NCBI GenBank assembly: GCA_902826255.1
Contig: CADEEC010000013.1
Coordinates: forward strand, 1 to 36,369
From: an uncultured Hyphomicrobiales bacterium
GTDB lineage: Bacteria > Pseudomonadota > Alphaproteobacteria > Rhizobiales > Hyphomicrobiaceae
DNA length: 36,369 nt
Direction of reading: 5' to 3'
Of the stretch, positions 1-7,837 are shown one piece after another. The notes beneath the pieces are model-generated. The model was not told where the DNA came from. It made no database searches and saw only the letters and a program-made list of their open reading frames with translations. A program made the position numbers and the translations under genes. Position 1 is the first letter of the stretch. Every line of letters begins with the position of its first letter.

Positions 1-520
1 CCTGACCGAGATGCTGGATGCGCCAGGCCATCGACGCGCCGTAGCAGAACACCAGCGCCGCCATCAAGCCGCCCGCCCAGTGCCATTCCTGGTCGCGGAA
101 CCACAGCATCAGCGCCGCCCCGCCCAGGAATACGATCGCGATCGTCGCGACGTCGATGGCCCAGGAGCCGGGCGCGCCGGTGATCAGCGCAAGCAGCAGA
201 TACGGCGTGAAGATCGCCGACTGCGGATCGGCGATCTGCGGATGGCCGCTGAACACGTAGGGCGCCCAGAAGGGTGACTGCCCGTCGCGCAGGCTTTGCG
301 CCAGGAATTGGATCTGCGGCTGGAAGTGGGCCTTCGCATCCCACGGAAATGTGACCTCGCCGCCGAGCCATGGCCAGCGAATCACAAGCGTGGCCAGCGC
401 AAGCAATGCAATGCCGAGCCAGAGCTGTGTGCCTGCCGAAAAAGAATCTGCCGATCCAAGAGGATATGCTTGGAGTGACGATGTGCGCGCGCCGTTGCCG
501 TCGGGAGTCTTGACCGTCAT
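1..520 (-). CDS. Integral membrane protein, YfhO-like, N-terminal part (runs off the window)
   Basis: This open frame starts at an ATG at 518-520 and stays open to the left edge, giving 173 N-terminal residues of a larger protein. After a short hydrophilic leader there is a hydrophobic segment (WLGIALLALATLVIRW, about residues 33-48). Then comes a periplasmic-looking loop with WAPYVFSGHPQIADPQSAIF (about 85-104), followed by more membrane segments. A WxPxxFxGxPxxADPQ-type loop after the first helix is characteristic of YfhO-like multispanning proteins and related GT-C-fold glycosyltransferases. GAGGAAAG lies about 15 bases upstream of the ATG. It is divergent from the cytochrome b561 gene. 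The catalytic part is outside the window, so the substrate is unknown; the family call is moderate. Confidence 0.7.
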   Translation of the reverse strand, partial: MTVKTPDGNGARTSSLQAYPLGSADSFSAGTQLWLGIALLALATLVIRWPWLGGEVTFPWDAKAHFQPQIQFLAQSLRDGQSPFWAPYVFSGHPQIADPQSAIFTPYLLLALITGAPGSWAIDVATIAIVFLGGAALMLWFRDQEWHWAGGLMAALVFCYGASMAWRIQHLGQ

Positions 521-637
521 GCGCAGGCCGGCTCGCTTTCCTCGGGCTTACGGGACATGCCGCACGCCCGCCGCAACCCGTGTATAACGCTCGACTTGGG
601 CAAACGCACGCCGACCGCAAGCCAAGGGAGCAGAGGA

Positions 638-1219
638 ATGGCCGACATCCCGCCTGGACAGGAAGATACCTATTCGGGTACCGCGCGTGGCTTCCACTGG
701 TGGACGGTGGCGTTCGTCGTCCTGCAGGTGCCGCTGGGCATCTATATGTCGTACCGGGGCAATGTGCAGGGCATCTTCGATGCCACCACCAACTTCCTCT
801 ACAGCTCGCACAAGACCATCGGCCTCATCATTCTGTTCCTGGTGATTGCCCGCCTGATCTACCGCATCGCGCACGGCGCCCCGCGCGACGAGCCGACCAT
901 CACGTCTCTGCAAAAGGGCGCCTCGCACGCGACGCACTGGCTGCTCTACCTGCTGCTGCTCGCCGTGCCGATCCTGGGCTACCTTGGCGTTGCGCTTTAT
1001 CCCTCCCTCGGCCTGTTCGGCGTCGTCGACCTGCCCGGTCTCGTAGCCCCCAACCAGGATGCGGCTGCCAAGGTCTTCTACTACCATTTCCTGGGAGCCC
1101 TCGCGCTCGTGCTGCTCGTCGGCGTGCATGTGGCGGGAGCGCTGTTCCACTATCTGATCCGCAAGGACGGCGTGCTGGCGCGCATGCTGCCAGGGGCCGG
1201 ACGGCGCGACGTCGCGTGA
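638..1219 (+). CDS. Cytochrome b561 family protein
   Basis: The product is a 193-residue, four-helix membrane di-heme cytochrome b, likely passing electrons between quinol and a periplasmic or membrane partner. Histidines sit where b561 heme ligands are expected: H20 in FHWW, H58 in SSHKTIG, H97/H100 in SHATHW, and H164/H171 in VHVAGALFHY. The ATG at 638 is preceded by GGGAGCAGAGG, a good ribosome binding site. The frame is open further upstream to 557, but that extension has no such site and no helix. A possible -10 box TATAAC lies at 583-588, without a convincing -35. The gene stands alone; the next gene (minus strand) ends 20 bases downstream. No fused domain is visible, so a YceI-type or catalase partner cannot be assigned. 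Confidence 0.9.
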   Translation: MADIPPGQEDTYSGTARGFHWWTVAFVVLQVPLGIYMSYRGNVQGIFDATTNFLYSSHKTIGLIILFLVIARLIYRIAHGAPRDEPTITSLQKGASHATHWLLYLLLLAVPILGYLGVALYPSLGLFGVVDLPGLVAPNQDAAAKVFYYHFLGALALVLLVGVHVAGALFHYLIRKDGVLARMLPGAGRRDVA

Positions 1220-1239
1220 TTGCTGGCGCACAGCCGCAT

Positions 1240-2169
1240 TCACGTGCCGGCCGTCATCATGTGGCCGGAGCCGGTGACGCGGAAGCCGTCTAAGCGCTCG
1301 GAGAAATAGCGCGCGTTGAGGGCTTCCGAATCCAGGCTCACGGCACGGGCAAATCCTATGCGCCGCAGGTTCGTGGCGAGTTCCGCGGGATTGAAATAGC
1401 TGATCCACGGCTCGCCCGCCTCGGCGACGCGTGCGGCGCCGGCGTTCCTGAGCGAACGCTCCCTTTCGGTAAGCTCCGCGTCGGGAACGGCAAAGTCGAA
1501 CGTGATCTCGCTGCCCGGTGCGCACGATAGGGCCACGAAGCGGAGCGTCTCGAAAACGGCTTGTTGCGTGAGATAAATGGTGACGCCGAGCCACGAGATG
1601 CATACCGGAGCAGTCCGGTCGAACCCCGCACGGTCGAGGCATGCGCCGAGGCTGTCTTTCTCGAAGTCCACAGGGACGAACGTGAGGGATGAAGGCAGGG
1701 CGATGCCTTGCTCGTCCAGCCGCTTGCGCTTCCAGTCCTGGGTTGCGGGATGGTCGACCTCGAGCACGTGCAAGCGTTCGGCGAAAGGGTTGCGATAGGC
1801 GAAGGTGTCGAGGCCGGCGCCAAGCACGATGTACTGGCGCGTGCCGCGCGCGACGGCATCGGCGAGCCGGTCCTCGGCGTAGCGGCTGCGCATCACGATG
1901 AACGCGCGCATGCCCCGCGATCCCGATTTCTTCTGTCGCCCGAAGTAGGAGCGCAGCAGCGCCCTGCGATCGTGGCCGAGGACCTTCAGCGCCAATGCAT
2001 CGGGGAAAACCAAGGGGCGTTCGAGAAGCTGGTGGGCGGCGCGATGCAGGGCGGCGCCGAGCGCCGTCCGGCTTGGCTCGCCTGCGGCCATGGCTTGCGC
2101 GGACTGGGGCCAAAGGGCGGTCGCGCCTGCGGCTGCGATCGTGCCCAGCATTTCCCTGCGGTTCACCAT
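1240..2169 (-). CDS. LCMT-family SAM-dependent methyltransferase with Tat-like N-terminus
   Basis: The 309-residue protein matches the leucine carboxyl methyltransferase-like family (PF04072/TIGR00027). It has SRGMRAFIVMRSRYAED, then YIVLGAGLDTFAYR (SAM-binding loop) and LHVLEVDHPATQDWKRKRL, then CISWLGVTIYLT. Bacterial members methylate mostly unknown carboxylates or hydroxyls. The first 26 residues are odd: MVNRREMLGTIAAAG continues into a hydrophobic stretch ending AQA, which looks like a twin-arginine leader. The ATG at 2169 follows a weak ribosome binding site. The gene lies 71 bases downstream of the methyltransferase ending at 2241, so it may be the last gene of that minus-strand operon, but could be separate. 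The fold is confident; the location and substrate are not. Confidence 0.82.
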   Translation of the reverse strand: MVNRREMLGTIAAAGATALWPQSAQAMAAGEPSRTALGAALHRAAHQLLERPLVFPDALALKVLGHDRRALLRSYFGRQKKSGSRGMRAFIVMRSRYAEDRLADAVARGTRQYIVLGAGLDTFAYRNPFAERLHVLEVDHPATQDWKRKRLDEQGIALPSSLTFVPVDFEKDSLGACLDRAGFDRTAPVCISWLGVTIYLTQQAVFETLRFVALSCAPGSEITFDFAVPDAELTERERSLRNAGAARVAEAGEPWISYFNPAELATNLRRIGFARAVSLDSEALNARYFSERLDGFRVTGSGHMMTAGT

Positions 2170-2240
2170 GGACGTCGCTGCTCTGTTGCTCCGGTTTCCA
2201 GGAACGGGTGGACGGTCATGCGCCCGTCGCGCAGCAACGG

Positions 2241-3074
2241 TCAGGCTGGCAGTGCGAGCGTGTCGGTATGCCCGACCAGCGCCCCGGTGCGGGCCGGCTT
2301 GAGCCAGTCCGCGATCGTGGGTTCGGGTACCTTCTCCGTTTCCCGTACTGCATCGACGAATCCGGGAATAAGCGCCTGGATCAAGGCGTCATCCGCCTCC
2401 TCCAGCCGCCAGGTGCTGTCGGCTTCGCTCAACTGATAGCCGGCCGCGTCGAACGCGGTTGCGAGCAGCTGTGGTGCCATGGGGCCGGCGGCCGGGCCGA
2501 AGCCCTTGTCCGTCACCTGATGGGCGCGGAAGGCGGCGGCCATTTCGGTGTCTGCCGGATGCTTGGGGGTCCAGCGCTGGACCCCGTTGTAAGTGAGCAC
2601 TGTGTAGAAGGCGGCCCGCCGGCGCACGACCTCGGCTGCCACCTCGGCGATGAAGTCGCCCGAGGCCAGATCGAACAGCGCCGATCCCGTGACCAGGTCG
2701 GCCGGGGTCGCGAATATGGACTCAAAATCGTTGACGAGATCGGCGCGGCGGAAACGGACGGTGATCGTCTTGCCCTGCCTTTTCAGGATCAGCTTTTCCT
2801 TGCTGCGCTCCCAATCACCGGCCCACTGCGCCAGCCGCGTCACCGCAGCATCGAGCAGGCGGGCGTCGTAGTCGATCAGCGTCCAGCTTTGCTCGGGGCC
2901 GAGAAGCGGCGCAGTTGCGCGCAGGTTGGAGCCGGTGCCGCAACCAAGGTCGAGGACTTCGACCGTCGGGCGGCGGCCGAGATGGCGCGTGAGAAGGCCC
3001 GCAAGCTCCTCGTTGCGCGAGCGGTGGTCCGCGGGCTCGCGCAGGTCCAGCCAACTTGCGTCGAAACCGCTCAC
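2241..3074 (-). CDS. Class I SAM-dependent methyltransferase in a pterin-synthase-like gene cluster
   Basis: The 277-residue protein has a clear SAM motif I, VEVLDLGCGTGSNLRA (about residues 38-53). A motif II acidic position follows in SWTLIDYDARLLDAA. The C-terminal half has GSALFDLASGDFI and a long variable region. Its ATG overlaps the stop codon of the upstream glycosyltransferase (ATGA at 3071-3074), so the two are translationally coupled and probably act on the same product. Together with the upstream PTPS homologue and dehydrogenase, this suggests methylation of a glycosylated small molecule, which is an inference from context. Nothing in the sequence alone identifies the acceptor. Confidence 0.85.
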   Translation of the reverse strand: MSGFDASWLDLREPADHRSRNEELAGLLTRHLGRRPTVEVLDLGCGTGSNLRATAPLLGPEQSWTLIDYDARLLDAAVTRLAQWAGDWERSKEKLILKRQGKTITVRFRRADLVNDFESIFATPADLVTGSALFDLASGDFIAEVAAEVVRRRAAFYTVLTYNGVQRWTPKHPADTEMAAAFRAHQVTDKGFGPAAGPMAPQLLATAFDAAGYQLSEADSTWRLEEADDALIQALIPGFVDAVRETEKVPEPTIADWLKPARTGALVGHTDTLALPA

Positions 3075-4117
3075 GGCGTGAGCTCCTTGATGACCCCGGC
3101 AATGATGCGCGCCGTATCGTCCCAGCGCGGCAACTTTTGGCCGGCGGCCCAGGAAGCCTCGCCCATGCGCCGCCGCAGGCCGGCATCATTCAGCACGCGA
3201 AGGATGGCGTCCGACAAGGCCTTTTCGTCGCCGGGCGGCACTTTGATGCCGGCGTCTGCGGGAACCGTCTCCGCAGCCGCGCCTCCGGTCGTGCAGACGA
3301 TGGGCAGGCCGCGTGCCATGGCTTCCGCCAGCACCATGCCATAGCCCTCGTAGAGCGAGGGCATCAGGAACAGGTCGGCCGCGTCATAGAATCTGTCGAG
3401 CTGCTCCTGGCCGACCGCGCCCGGCAGCGCGATGTGTGGGCCAAGTCCGGTCTCTTCGATGGCGGCCTGCAACGCCGCGAATGCCGGTTGGCTGCGATCC
3501 GTGGGGCCAACAATGGCAATTTGCCAGTCTCGGATCGTCACGGAGGCCAGTGCTCGCACCAGCACATCGTACGCCTTGCGCGGCACAATCGAGCCAACCG
3601 CGAGTAGAAGCAGAGGTCTTCCAGTGCCGCGGGCGCGTTCTGCGGGGTCCGTTCCCGGCAGGGCGACGGTGATGTCCCGCGCCGCGACGGCAAAATCGGC
3701 GGTCAGAGTTGCGGCCGTCGTCGGACTGGTGACGACGACGTGGCGCGCCATTGCCAGCGCGGATTTTTCAAGGGCGTACAACTCATCCTGGCGTTCCTGG
3801 CCGAGGCCGGCCTCGAGGCATAGCGGATGGTGAACAAGGGCGACGATGGGGTTGCGCAACGGCGCGATGTGCGCGATCGGCAGGGCGCCGTAGGCCAATC
3901 CGTCGATCATCACGGGCGTTGCGGGGTCGACGGCGGCCAGCGCTCGCGTGGTCTCCGCGAGGTCGGCAGCGTTCGGCGACGGAAAGCTCCCCGGTAGCTG
4001 AAGATGATGCGCCTCAACGCCATGCGCCGGCAGCAGTGCGAGCACACGCCGGTCGTAGGCGTAGCCGCCCGTCGCCAGGGTGATGTCACCGGGTATGGCG
4101 AAGACGGCGGGCGTCAC
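3071..4117 (-). CDS. Glycosyltransferase family 4 protein
   Basis: The 348-residue GT-B-fold retaining glycosyltransferase has the family 4 C-terminal donor site. It shows LLAVGSIVPRKAYDVLVRAL, then FLMPSLYEGYGMVLAEAMARG with the E-x7-E pair E257/E265, and a nucleotide-binding tail with VPPGDEKALSDAI. The N-terminal half begins VFAIPGDITLATGGYAYDRR, the usual GGxxY glycine-rich loop. The start is a GTG at 4115-4117 with no strong Shine-Dalgarno; a palindromic repeat (4122-4214) lies directly upstream. The stop overlaps the ATG of the next gene. The operon partners suggest a small-molecule acceptor rather than a polysaccharide, but this is inference; cell-envelope glycan synthesis is the alternative. 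Confidence 0.87.
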   Translation of the reverse strand: MTPAVFAIPGDITLATGGYAYDRRVLALLPAHGVEAHHLQLPGSFPSPNAADLAETTRALAAVDPATPVMIDGLAYGALPIAHIAPLRNPIVALVHHPLCLEAGLGQERQDELYALEKSALAMARHVVVTSPTTAATLTADFAVAARDITVALPGTDPAERARGTGRPLLLLAVGSIVPRKAYDVLVRALASVTIRDWQIAIVGPTDRSQPAFAALQAAIEETGLGPHIALPGAVGQEQLDRFYDAADLFLMPSLYEGYGMVLAEAMARGLPIVCTTGGAAAETVPADAGIKVPPGDEKALSDAILRVLNDAGLRRRMGEASWAAGQKLPRWDDTARIIAGVIKELTP

Positions 4118-4121
4118 GGTC

Positions 4122-4214
4122 TGTCATCCCGGTGCTTGTCACCGGGATCCATCTCGTAGCTTGCTCCGACGCCGGTTGATGGCTGGATCCCGGGCACAAG
4201 GCCCGGGATGACAC
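4122..4214. repeat. Paired palindromic intergenic repeat (GTCATCCCGG/CCGGGATGAC type)
   Basis: The element begins TGTCATCCCGG and ends CCGGGATGACA, so its ends are inverted copies. Each end also forms its own small hairpin (CCCGGTGCTTGTCACCGGG; CCCGGGCACAAGGCCCGGG). Similar elements occur at 7538-7630 and 30107-30263. This copy sits inside an apparent operon, between the PTPS-like gene and the glycosyltransferase start, where a transcript hairpin could affect downstream expression. Confidence 0.85.
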
Positions 4215-4246
4215 GGTGGAGGATGTGTGGGAGGTCGGAACTCAAA

Positions 4247-4645
4247 TCACACCGGCCCCTCGCACCAGGCGCGCGCCAGGTCGGTCTCGTGCAGCGTCAC
4301 GCGGATCTTGGCGAGGCCCTTGCCGTCCTCGCCGAGCGCGCCGTCCTTGGCCGCCTTCACCATGGCATCGAACACGTGCTGGCAGAGGAACTCGGTGGTG
4401 GTGAGCTTGCCCTTGAACTGTGGCAGCTCGTCGAGGTTCTTGTAGGCGAGCGGCTTCAGCGTCTCATTGAGCACTCTGAGCGCGGCGCCGATGTCGACCA
4501 CCACGTTGTGCTGCGTCAGCTTCTCGCGGAGGAAGGCGACGTCGACGACGAAGGTGGCGCCGTGCATGTGCTGCGCCGGTCCGAAGAAGGGATCGGGCAG
4601 GCTGTGGGCGATCATGATCCGGTCGCGAACCTCGACGGCGAACAT
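4247..4645 (-). CDS. 6-pyruvoyl-tetrahydropterin synthase/QueD-fold protein lacking the canonical catalytic residues
   Basis: The 132-residue protein has the T-fold layout and length of PTPS/QueD. It starts MFAVEVRDRIMIAHS, and the putative zinc ligands are H14, H26 and H28. The family signature 'CxxxHGH' is here PAQHMHGA, so the nucleophilic Cys is missing. The usual 'LDHxxLN' dyad is LAYKNLDELPQFKGK (A67/Y68), so the Asp-His catalytic pair is also missing. The substrate-anchoring Glu near the C-terminus survives (LHETDLARAW, E120). The start is the ATG at 4643-4645; the frame is open upstream, but that stretch is antisense-like shadow over the dehydrogenase. It lies 17 bases after the dehydrogenase stop. 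Fold is confident; queuosine or pterin synthase activity should not be assumed. Confidence 0.85.
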   Translation of the reverse strand: MFAVEVRDRIMIAHSLPDPFFGPAQHMHGATFVVDVAFLREKLTQHNVVVDIGAALRVLNETLKPLAYKNLDELPQFKGKLTTTEFLCQHVFDAMVKAAKDGALGEDGKGLAKIRVTLHETDLARAWCEGPV

Positions 4646-4662
4646 ATGAGTCTCCAGGGCTG

Positions 4663-5682
4663 TCAGGTGTTGGGATAGCGGATGACTGGGGCGAGACCTT
4701 GTGCGCCGAAAACGTGCGGCAGGCGCTTGGGGGCGTCCTCGAAGGCGATCTCCTCTGCCACCAGCGCGTCGAGCGCCGGGAGGTCGAGCAGGCCCAAGGC
4801 GGAAGTGAGGCGGCGGCTGGGGTCCCAACGCTCTCGACGCCCGGGCGACACCATGCCGACCTGCGACGACACCAGCTTCAGGCGCTGGCTGTGGAAGATG
4901 CCGCCGAGCTCCACCTGCACCGGTTTGCCGCCGTACCAGCTCATCTCCACGATGGTGCCCTCGATGCCGGCGCACTTGATGGCAGTGTTGAGGCCGGCCC
5001 CTGTGGCACTGGTGTGAAAGACGATGTCGGCATCGGCTGGGGCGCGATCGGGTGTCGCGAATGCGGCACCCAGCGCTGCGGCCAGCGTCTGCCGTGCTGG
5101 ATTGGTATCGACGGCCGTCACTGCCGTACCCGGCAGGCGCGTCGCGAGGGATGCGACCAACAGCCCCACGATGCCGCAGCCCACGACAACGATCCGGTCG
5201 CCCGGCCCGGCCCCGGCGTCCCACACCGCGTTGAGGGCGGTTTCCATGTTCGCGGCCAAAGTCGCGCGCCGGGCAGGCACTTGTTCGGGTATCGGTGCCA
5301 GCGCCTTTGCCGGCGCGACAAAAAAGTCCTGGTGCGGGTGCAGAGCAAAGACATTGCGGCCGAGCAGCGCCGGGGGGCCATCCTCCACGACGCCGGTCGC
5401 GCAATAGCCGTATTTGACGGGGAACGGAAAGCTGCCTTCCTGCATTGGGCAGCACATGCTCTTGAACTCGCTTTCGCCGACGGCGCCCTCGAACACCAGC
5501 CGCTCCGTTCCGCGGCTGATGCCGCTGAAGAGCGTCCGCACCAGGGCCTCGCCGGGAGCGGGCGCCGGCAGACGCGCCGAACGCAATTCGGCGGCGCCCT
5601 TGCGCACGTACCAGAGCGATCTTGCGACCCGCACCTTGCCGGTCGACCTGCGCGCCATCATCTTGACCCCGCGGTCTGCCAT
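4663..5682 (-). CDS. Medium-chain dehydrogenase/reductase (zinc-binding alcohol dehydrogenase, BchC-like)
   Basis: The 339-residue MDR protein has an N-terminal GroES-like domain with LVRTLFSGISRGTERLVFEG (about residues 47-66) and a Rossmann domain with RIVVVGCGIVGLLVASL. It lacks the four-cysteine structural zinc loop. The SGISRGTERL motif resembles bacteriochlorophyllide dehydrogenase BchC and its relatives. It is the first gene of the minus-strand cluster, and the pterin-synthase-like gene follows 17 bases later. The ATG at 5682 is only 35 bases from the divergent opgH start; internal ATGs at 5661 and 5658 would leave more room for a promoter, so the true start may be one of these. The substrate is unknown; a role in tailoring the cluster's product is inferred. 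Confidence 0.85.
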   Translation of the reverse strand: MADRGVKMMARRSTGKVRVARSLWYVRKGAAELRSARLPAPAPGEALVRTLFSGISRGTERLVFEGAVGESEFKSMCCPMQEGSFPFPVKYGYCATGVVEDGPPALLGRNVFALHPHQDFFVAPAKALAPIPEQVPARRATLAANMETALNAVWDAGAGPGDRIVVVGCGIVGLLVASLATRLPGTAVTAVDTNPARQTLAAALGAAFATPDRAPADADIVFHTSATGAGLNTAIKCAGIEGTIVEMSWYGGKPVQVELGGIFHSQRLKLVSSQVGMVSPGRRERWDPSRRLTSALGLLDLPALDALVAEEIAFEDAPKRLPHVFGAQGLAPVIRYPNT

Positions 5683-5717
5683 TGAGCCTCTAGCGCCACG
5701 ATTCGGACATTAGCTGC

Positions 5718-7523
5718 ATGAGCGACAGTCTTGAGACGTCCCTTTCCCGGGCCGTGCCTTCGCCTGCCCTGAGCCTTACGACACCGACCGGCCTCCAGTC
5801 CATCGACGAGCTGAAGTGGCGGCGGCGGGTCGTGTTTTCGCTCAACGTGGTTACCTACTTTGCCATGCTGTGGGTGGCGGCCGTCATTCTGGGCGCGGGC
5901 GGCTGGACCTGGGTGGATGTGATCCTGTTCGTCTGCTTCGCCTTCGGCACGCCCTGGACCGTGCTCGGCTTCTGGAACGCGCTGATCGGGCTTTGGCTCC
6001 TGCACTTCAAGAAGAACGCGATGGAAGAGGTGGCGCCCTATGCAGCCGCCGGCGACGTGCCGACGCCCATCGGCATCAGGACCGCGATCTTCATGACCGT
6101 GCGCAACGAGGACCCGGCCCGGGCCATCCTGCGCCTCAAGACGGTGAAATCCAGCATCGACGCCACCGGCGAGGGCGCGCACTTCAGCTACTTCGTGTTG
6201 AGCGACACCAACAATCCGGAAGTCGCGACCGCCGAGGAAGCGGCCATCGCCGCCTGGCAGGCTGCCGATCCCGATCGCGACCGCATCGTCTACCGCCGAC
6301 GCGAGCACAACACCGCCTACAAGGCCGGCAACGTGCATGACTTCTGCGAGCGCTGGGGCAAGGACTACACCTTGATGCTGCCGCTCGACGCCGACAGCCT
6401 GATGGCCGGCCCCGAGATCGTGCGCATGGTGCGCATGATGCAGGCGCATCCCAAGATCGGCATCCTGCAGAGCCTCGTCGTCGGCATGCCGTCGTCGTCG
6501 GGCTTCGCGCGCATCTTTCAGTTCGGCATGCGCCACGGCATGCGCTCCTACACCATGGGGCAGGCGTGGTGGGTCGGCGACTGCGGTCCGTTCTGGGGCC
6601 ACAACGCTCTGGTGCGCATCAAGCCGTTCCATGAGCAGTGCAAGATGCCGGTGCTGTCCGGCAAGCCGCCGCTCGGCGGCCACGTGCTCTCGCATGACCA
6701 GGTCGAGGCGACGCTGATGCGCAAGGCCGGCTACGAGGTGCGCGTGCTGCCGGAGGAGCGCGGCAGCTGGGAAGAGAACCCGCCGACCATGCTCGAGTTT
6801 GCCCAGCGCGACGTGCGCTGGTGCCAGGGCAACATGCAGTACACGCGGCTGCTGAACCTGCCGGGCCTCTATCCCATGAGCCGCTTCCAGCTGGTGTGGG
6901 CGATCCTGATGTTCCTCGGCATCCCTGCCTGGACGCTGATGATCGCGCTGCTGCCGGTTGCGGCATGGCAGGGGCAGAGGGTGGCGAACTTCCCGGTGAC
7001 GCTGGCGATCGGCCTCTACATCACGTTCTTCGTCATGTATCTGATGCCGAAGATCGCCGGGCTTCTCGATGCCATGCTGACACCCGGCGGCGTGCGCCGC
7101 TATGGCGGCTGGATACGCTTCACGCTGGGCGCGGCGATCGAGCTGGTGTTCTCGTTCCTGCAAGGTGCCGTTTCTACGATCCGCACCTCGATCTTCATGA
7201 TCGGCCTGCCGTTCGGCGTGTCGGTCGTATGGGGCGGCCAGTCGCGCGATGCGCAGCAGCTCTCCTGGGAGAACGCGGCGCGCAACCTGTGGCCGCAGAC
7301 GGCCTTCGGCGTCGTGGTGTGTGGGTTGCTGTTGCTGATCGCCCCTGCGGTATTCTGGTGGAGCCTGCCACTTACGGCGGGCTACCTGCTGGCAATCCCG
7401 TTCGCGGTGCTGACCGCCGATCCGCGCTTCGGCCGCTTCCTGCAGTGGACCGGCCTGTGCGGCATCCCGGAGGACTTCAACACACCGCCCGAGGTGGCGA
7501 CGGTGATGGGAAGCGCGCGCTAG
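5718..7523 (+). CDS. opgH: Glucans biosynthesis glucosyltransferase H (OpgH/MdoH)
   Basis: The 601-residue inner-membrane GT2 enzyme polymerises the beta-glucan backbone of osmoregulated periplasmic glucans from UDP-glucose. Two N-terminal membrane segments are followed by the catalytic domain: IFMTVRNEDP, NTAYKAGNVHDFCERWG, LPLDADSLM with the DxD pair D224/D226, and QRDVRWCQGN with Q363/R367/W368 (the QxxRW motif). More membrane segments follow to the C-terminus (for example VWAILMFLGIPAWTLMIALL). It is shorter than the E. coli enzyme because the N-terminus is reduced, as in alphaproteobacterial members. The ATG at 5718 lacks a strong Shine-Dalgarno. No opgG or opgD partner is in the window. 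A palindromic repeat follows the stop codon. Confidence 0.95.
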   Translation: MSDSLETSLSRAVPSPALSLTTPTGLQSIDELKWRRRVVFSLNVVTYFAMLWVAAVILGAGGWTWVDVILFVCFAFGTPWTVLGFWNALIGLWLLHFKKNAMEEVAPYAAAGDVPTPIGIRTAIFMTVRNEDPARAILRLKTVKSSIDATGEGAHFSYFVLSDTNNPEVATAEEAAIAAWQAADPDRDRIVYRRREHNTAYKAGNVHDFCERWGKDYTLMLPLDADSLMAGPEIVRMVRMMQAHPKIGILQSLVVGMPSSSGFARIFQFGMRHGMRSYTMGQAWWVGDCGPFWGHNALVRIKPFHEQCKMPVLSGKPPLGGHVLSHDQVEATLMRKAGYEVRVLPEERGSWEENPPTMLEFAQRDVRWCQGNMQYTRLLNLPGLYPMSRFQLVWAILMFLGIPAWTLMIALLPVAAWQGQRVANFPVTLAIGLYITFFVMYLMPKIAGLLDAMLTPGGVRRYGGWIRFTLGAAIELVFSFLQGAVSTIRTSIFMIGLPFGVSVVWGGQSRDAQQLSWENAARNLWPQTAFGVVVCGLLLLIAPAVFWWSLPLTAGYLLAIPFAVLTADPRFGRFLQWTGLCGIPEDFNTPPEVATVMGSAR

Positions 7524-7537
7524 TCCAATGTGCACCT

Positions 7538-7630
7538 TGTCATCCCGGCACGTGTTGCCGGGATTCAGCCCGCAACGAATGGCGGAGAAAGCTGAAAGAT
7601 GGATCCCGGGGACAAGCCCCGGGATGACAG
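7538..7630. repeat. Paired palindromic intergenic repeat after opgH
   Basis: Same family as the element at 4122-4214: it begins TTGTCATCCCGG and ends CCGGGATGACAG, with an internal half-hairpin at each end (CCCGGCACGTGTTGCCGGG and CCCGGGGACAAGCCCCGGG). It starts 15 bases after the opgH stop, so its hairpins may stabilise the 3' end of that transcript. There is no T-tract typical of an intrinsic terminator. Confidence 0.85.
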
Positions 7631-7689
7631 CGCTTGATGATAGGATGGCGTTATGACCGCCACCTCATCCCAGTTACGTGGTGGACTAG

Positions 7690-7772
7690 GTTCCCGCCTC
7701 CGCGGGAATGACGCCAGTTGTGAGAATGCCGACCTTGAAGCAACCTCATCCCCGCAGAGGTGGGGATACAGG
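7690..7772. repeat. Two short hairpin repeats (TTCCCGC/GCGGGAA and TCATCCCC types)
   Basis: Two small palindromes lie in the opgH-FkbM gap: TTCCCGCCTCCGCGGGAATG at about 7691-7710 and CCCCGCAGAGGTGGGG at about 7750-7765. With 7538-7630 they fill most of the 314-base gap; I see no gene in it. A short open frame across this stretch is repeat-derived. Confidence 0.6.
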
Positions 7773-7837
7773 TCGCCGTTCTGCGCTTGTGCGGAGCGTT
7801 GCCGCACGGAACGCGTTACTGCGGGCCTGCCCACGTC

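Noticed and set aside
548..2113. Long minus-strand open frame (521 codons) spanning cytochrome b561 and the LCMT gene
   Set aside because: It is antisense to the four-helix b561 protein and out of frame over the methyltransferase. It is low-complexity Arg/Gly/Ala-rich, as expected of shadow frames in GC-rich DNA.
5658..7535. Minus-strand open frame of 625 codons antisense to opgH
   Set aside because: Rich in His, Arg and Gln with no recognisable domain. The plus strand carries the complete OpgH with all motifs.
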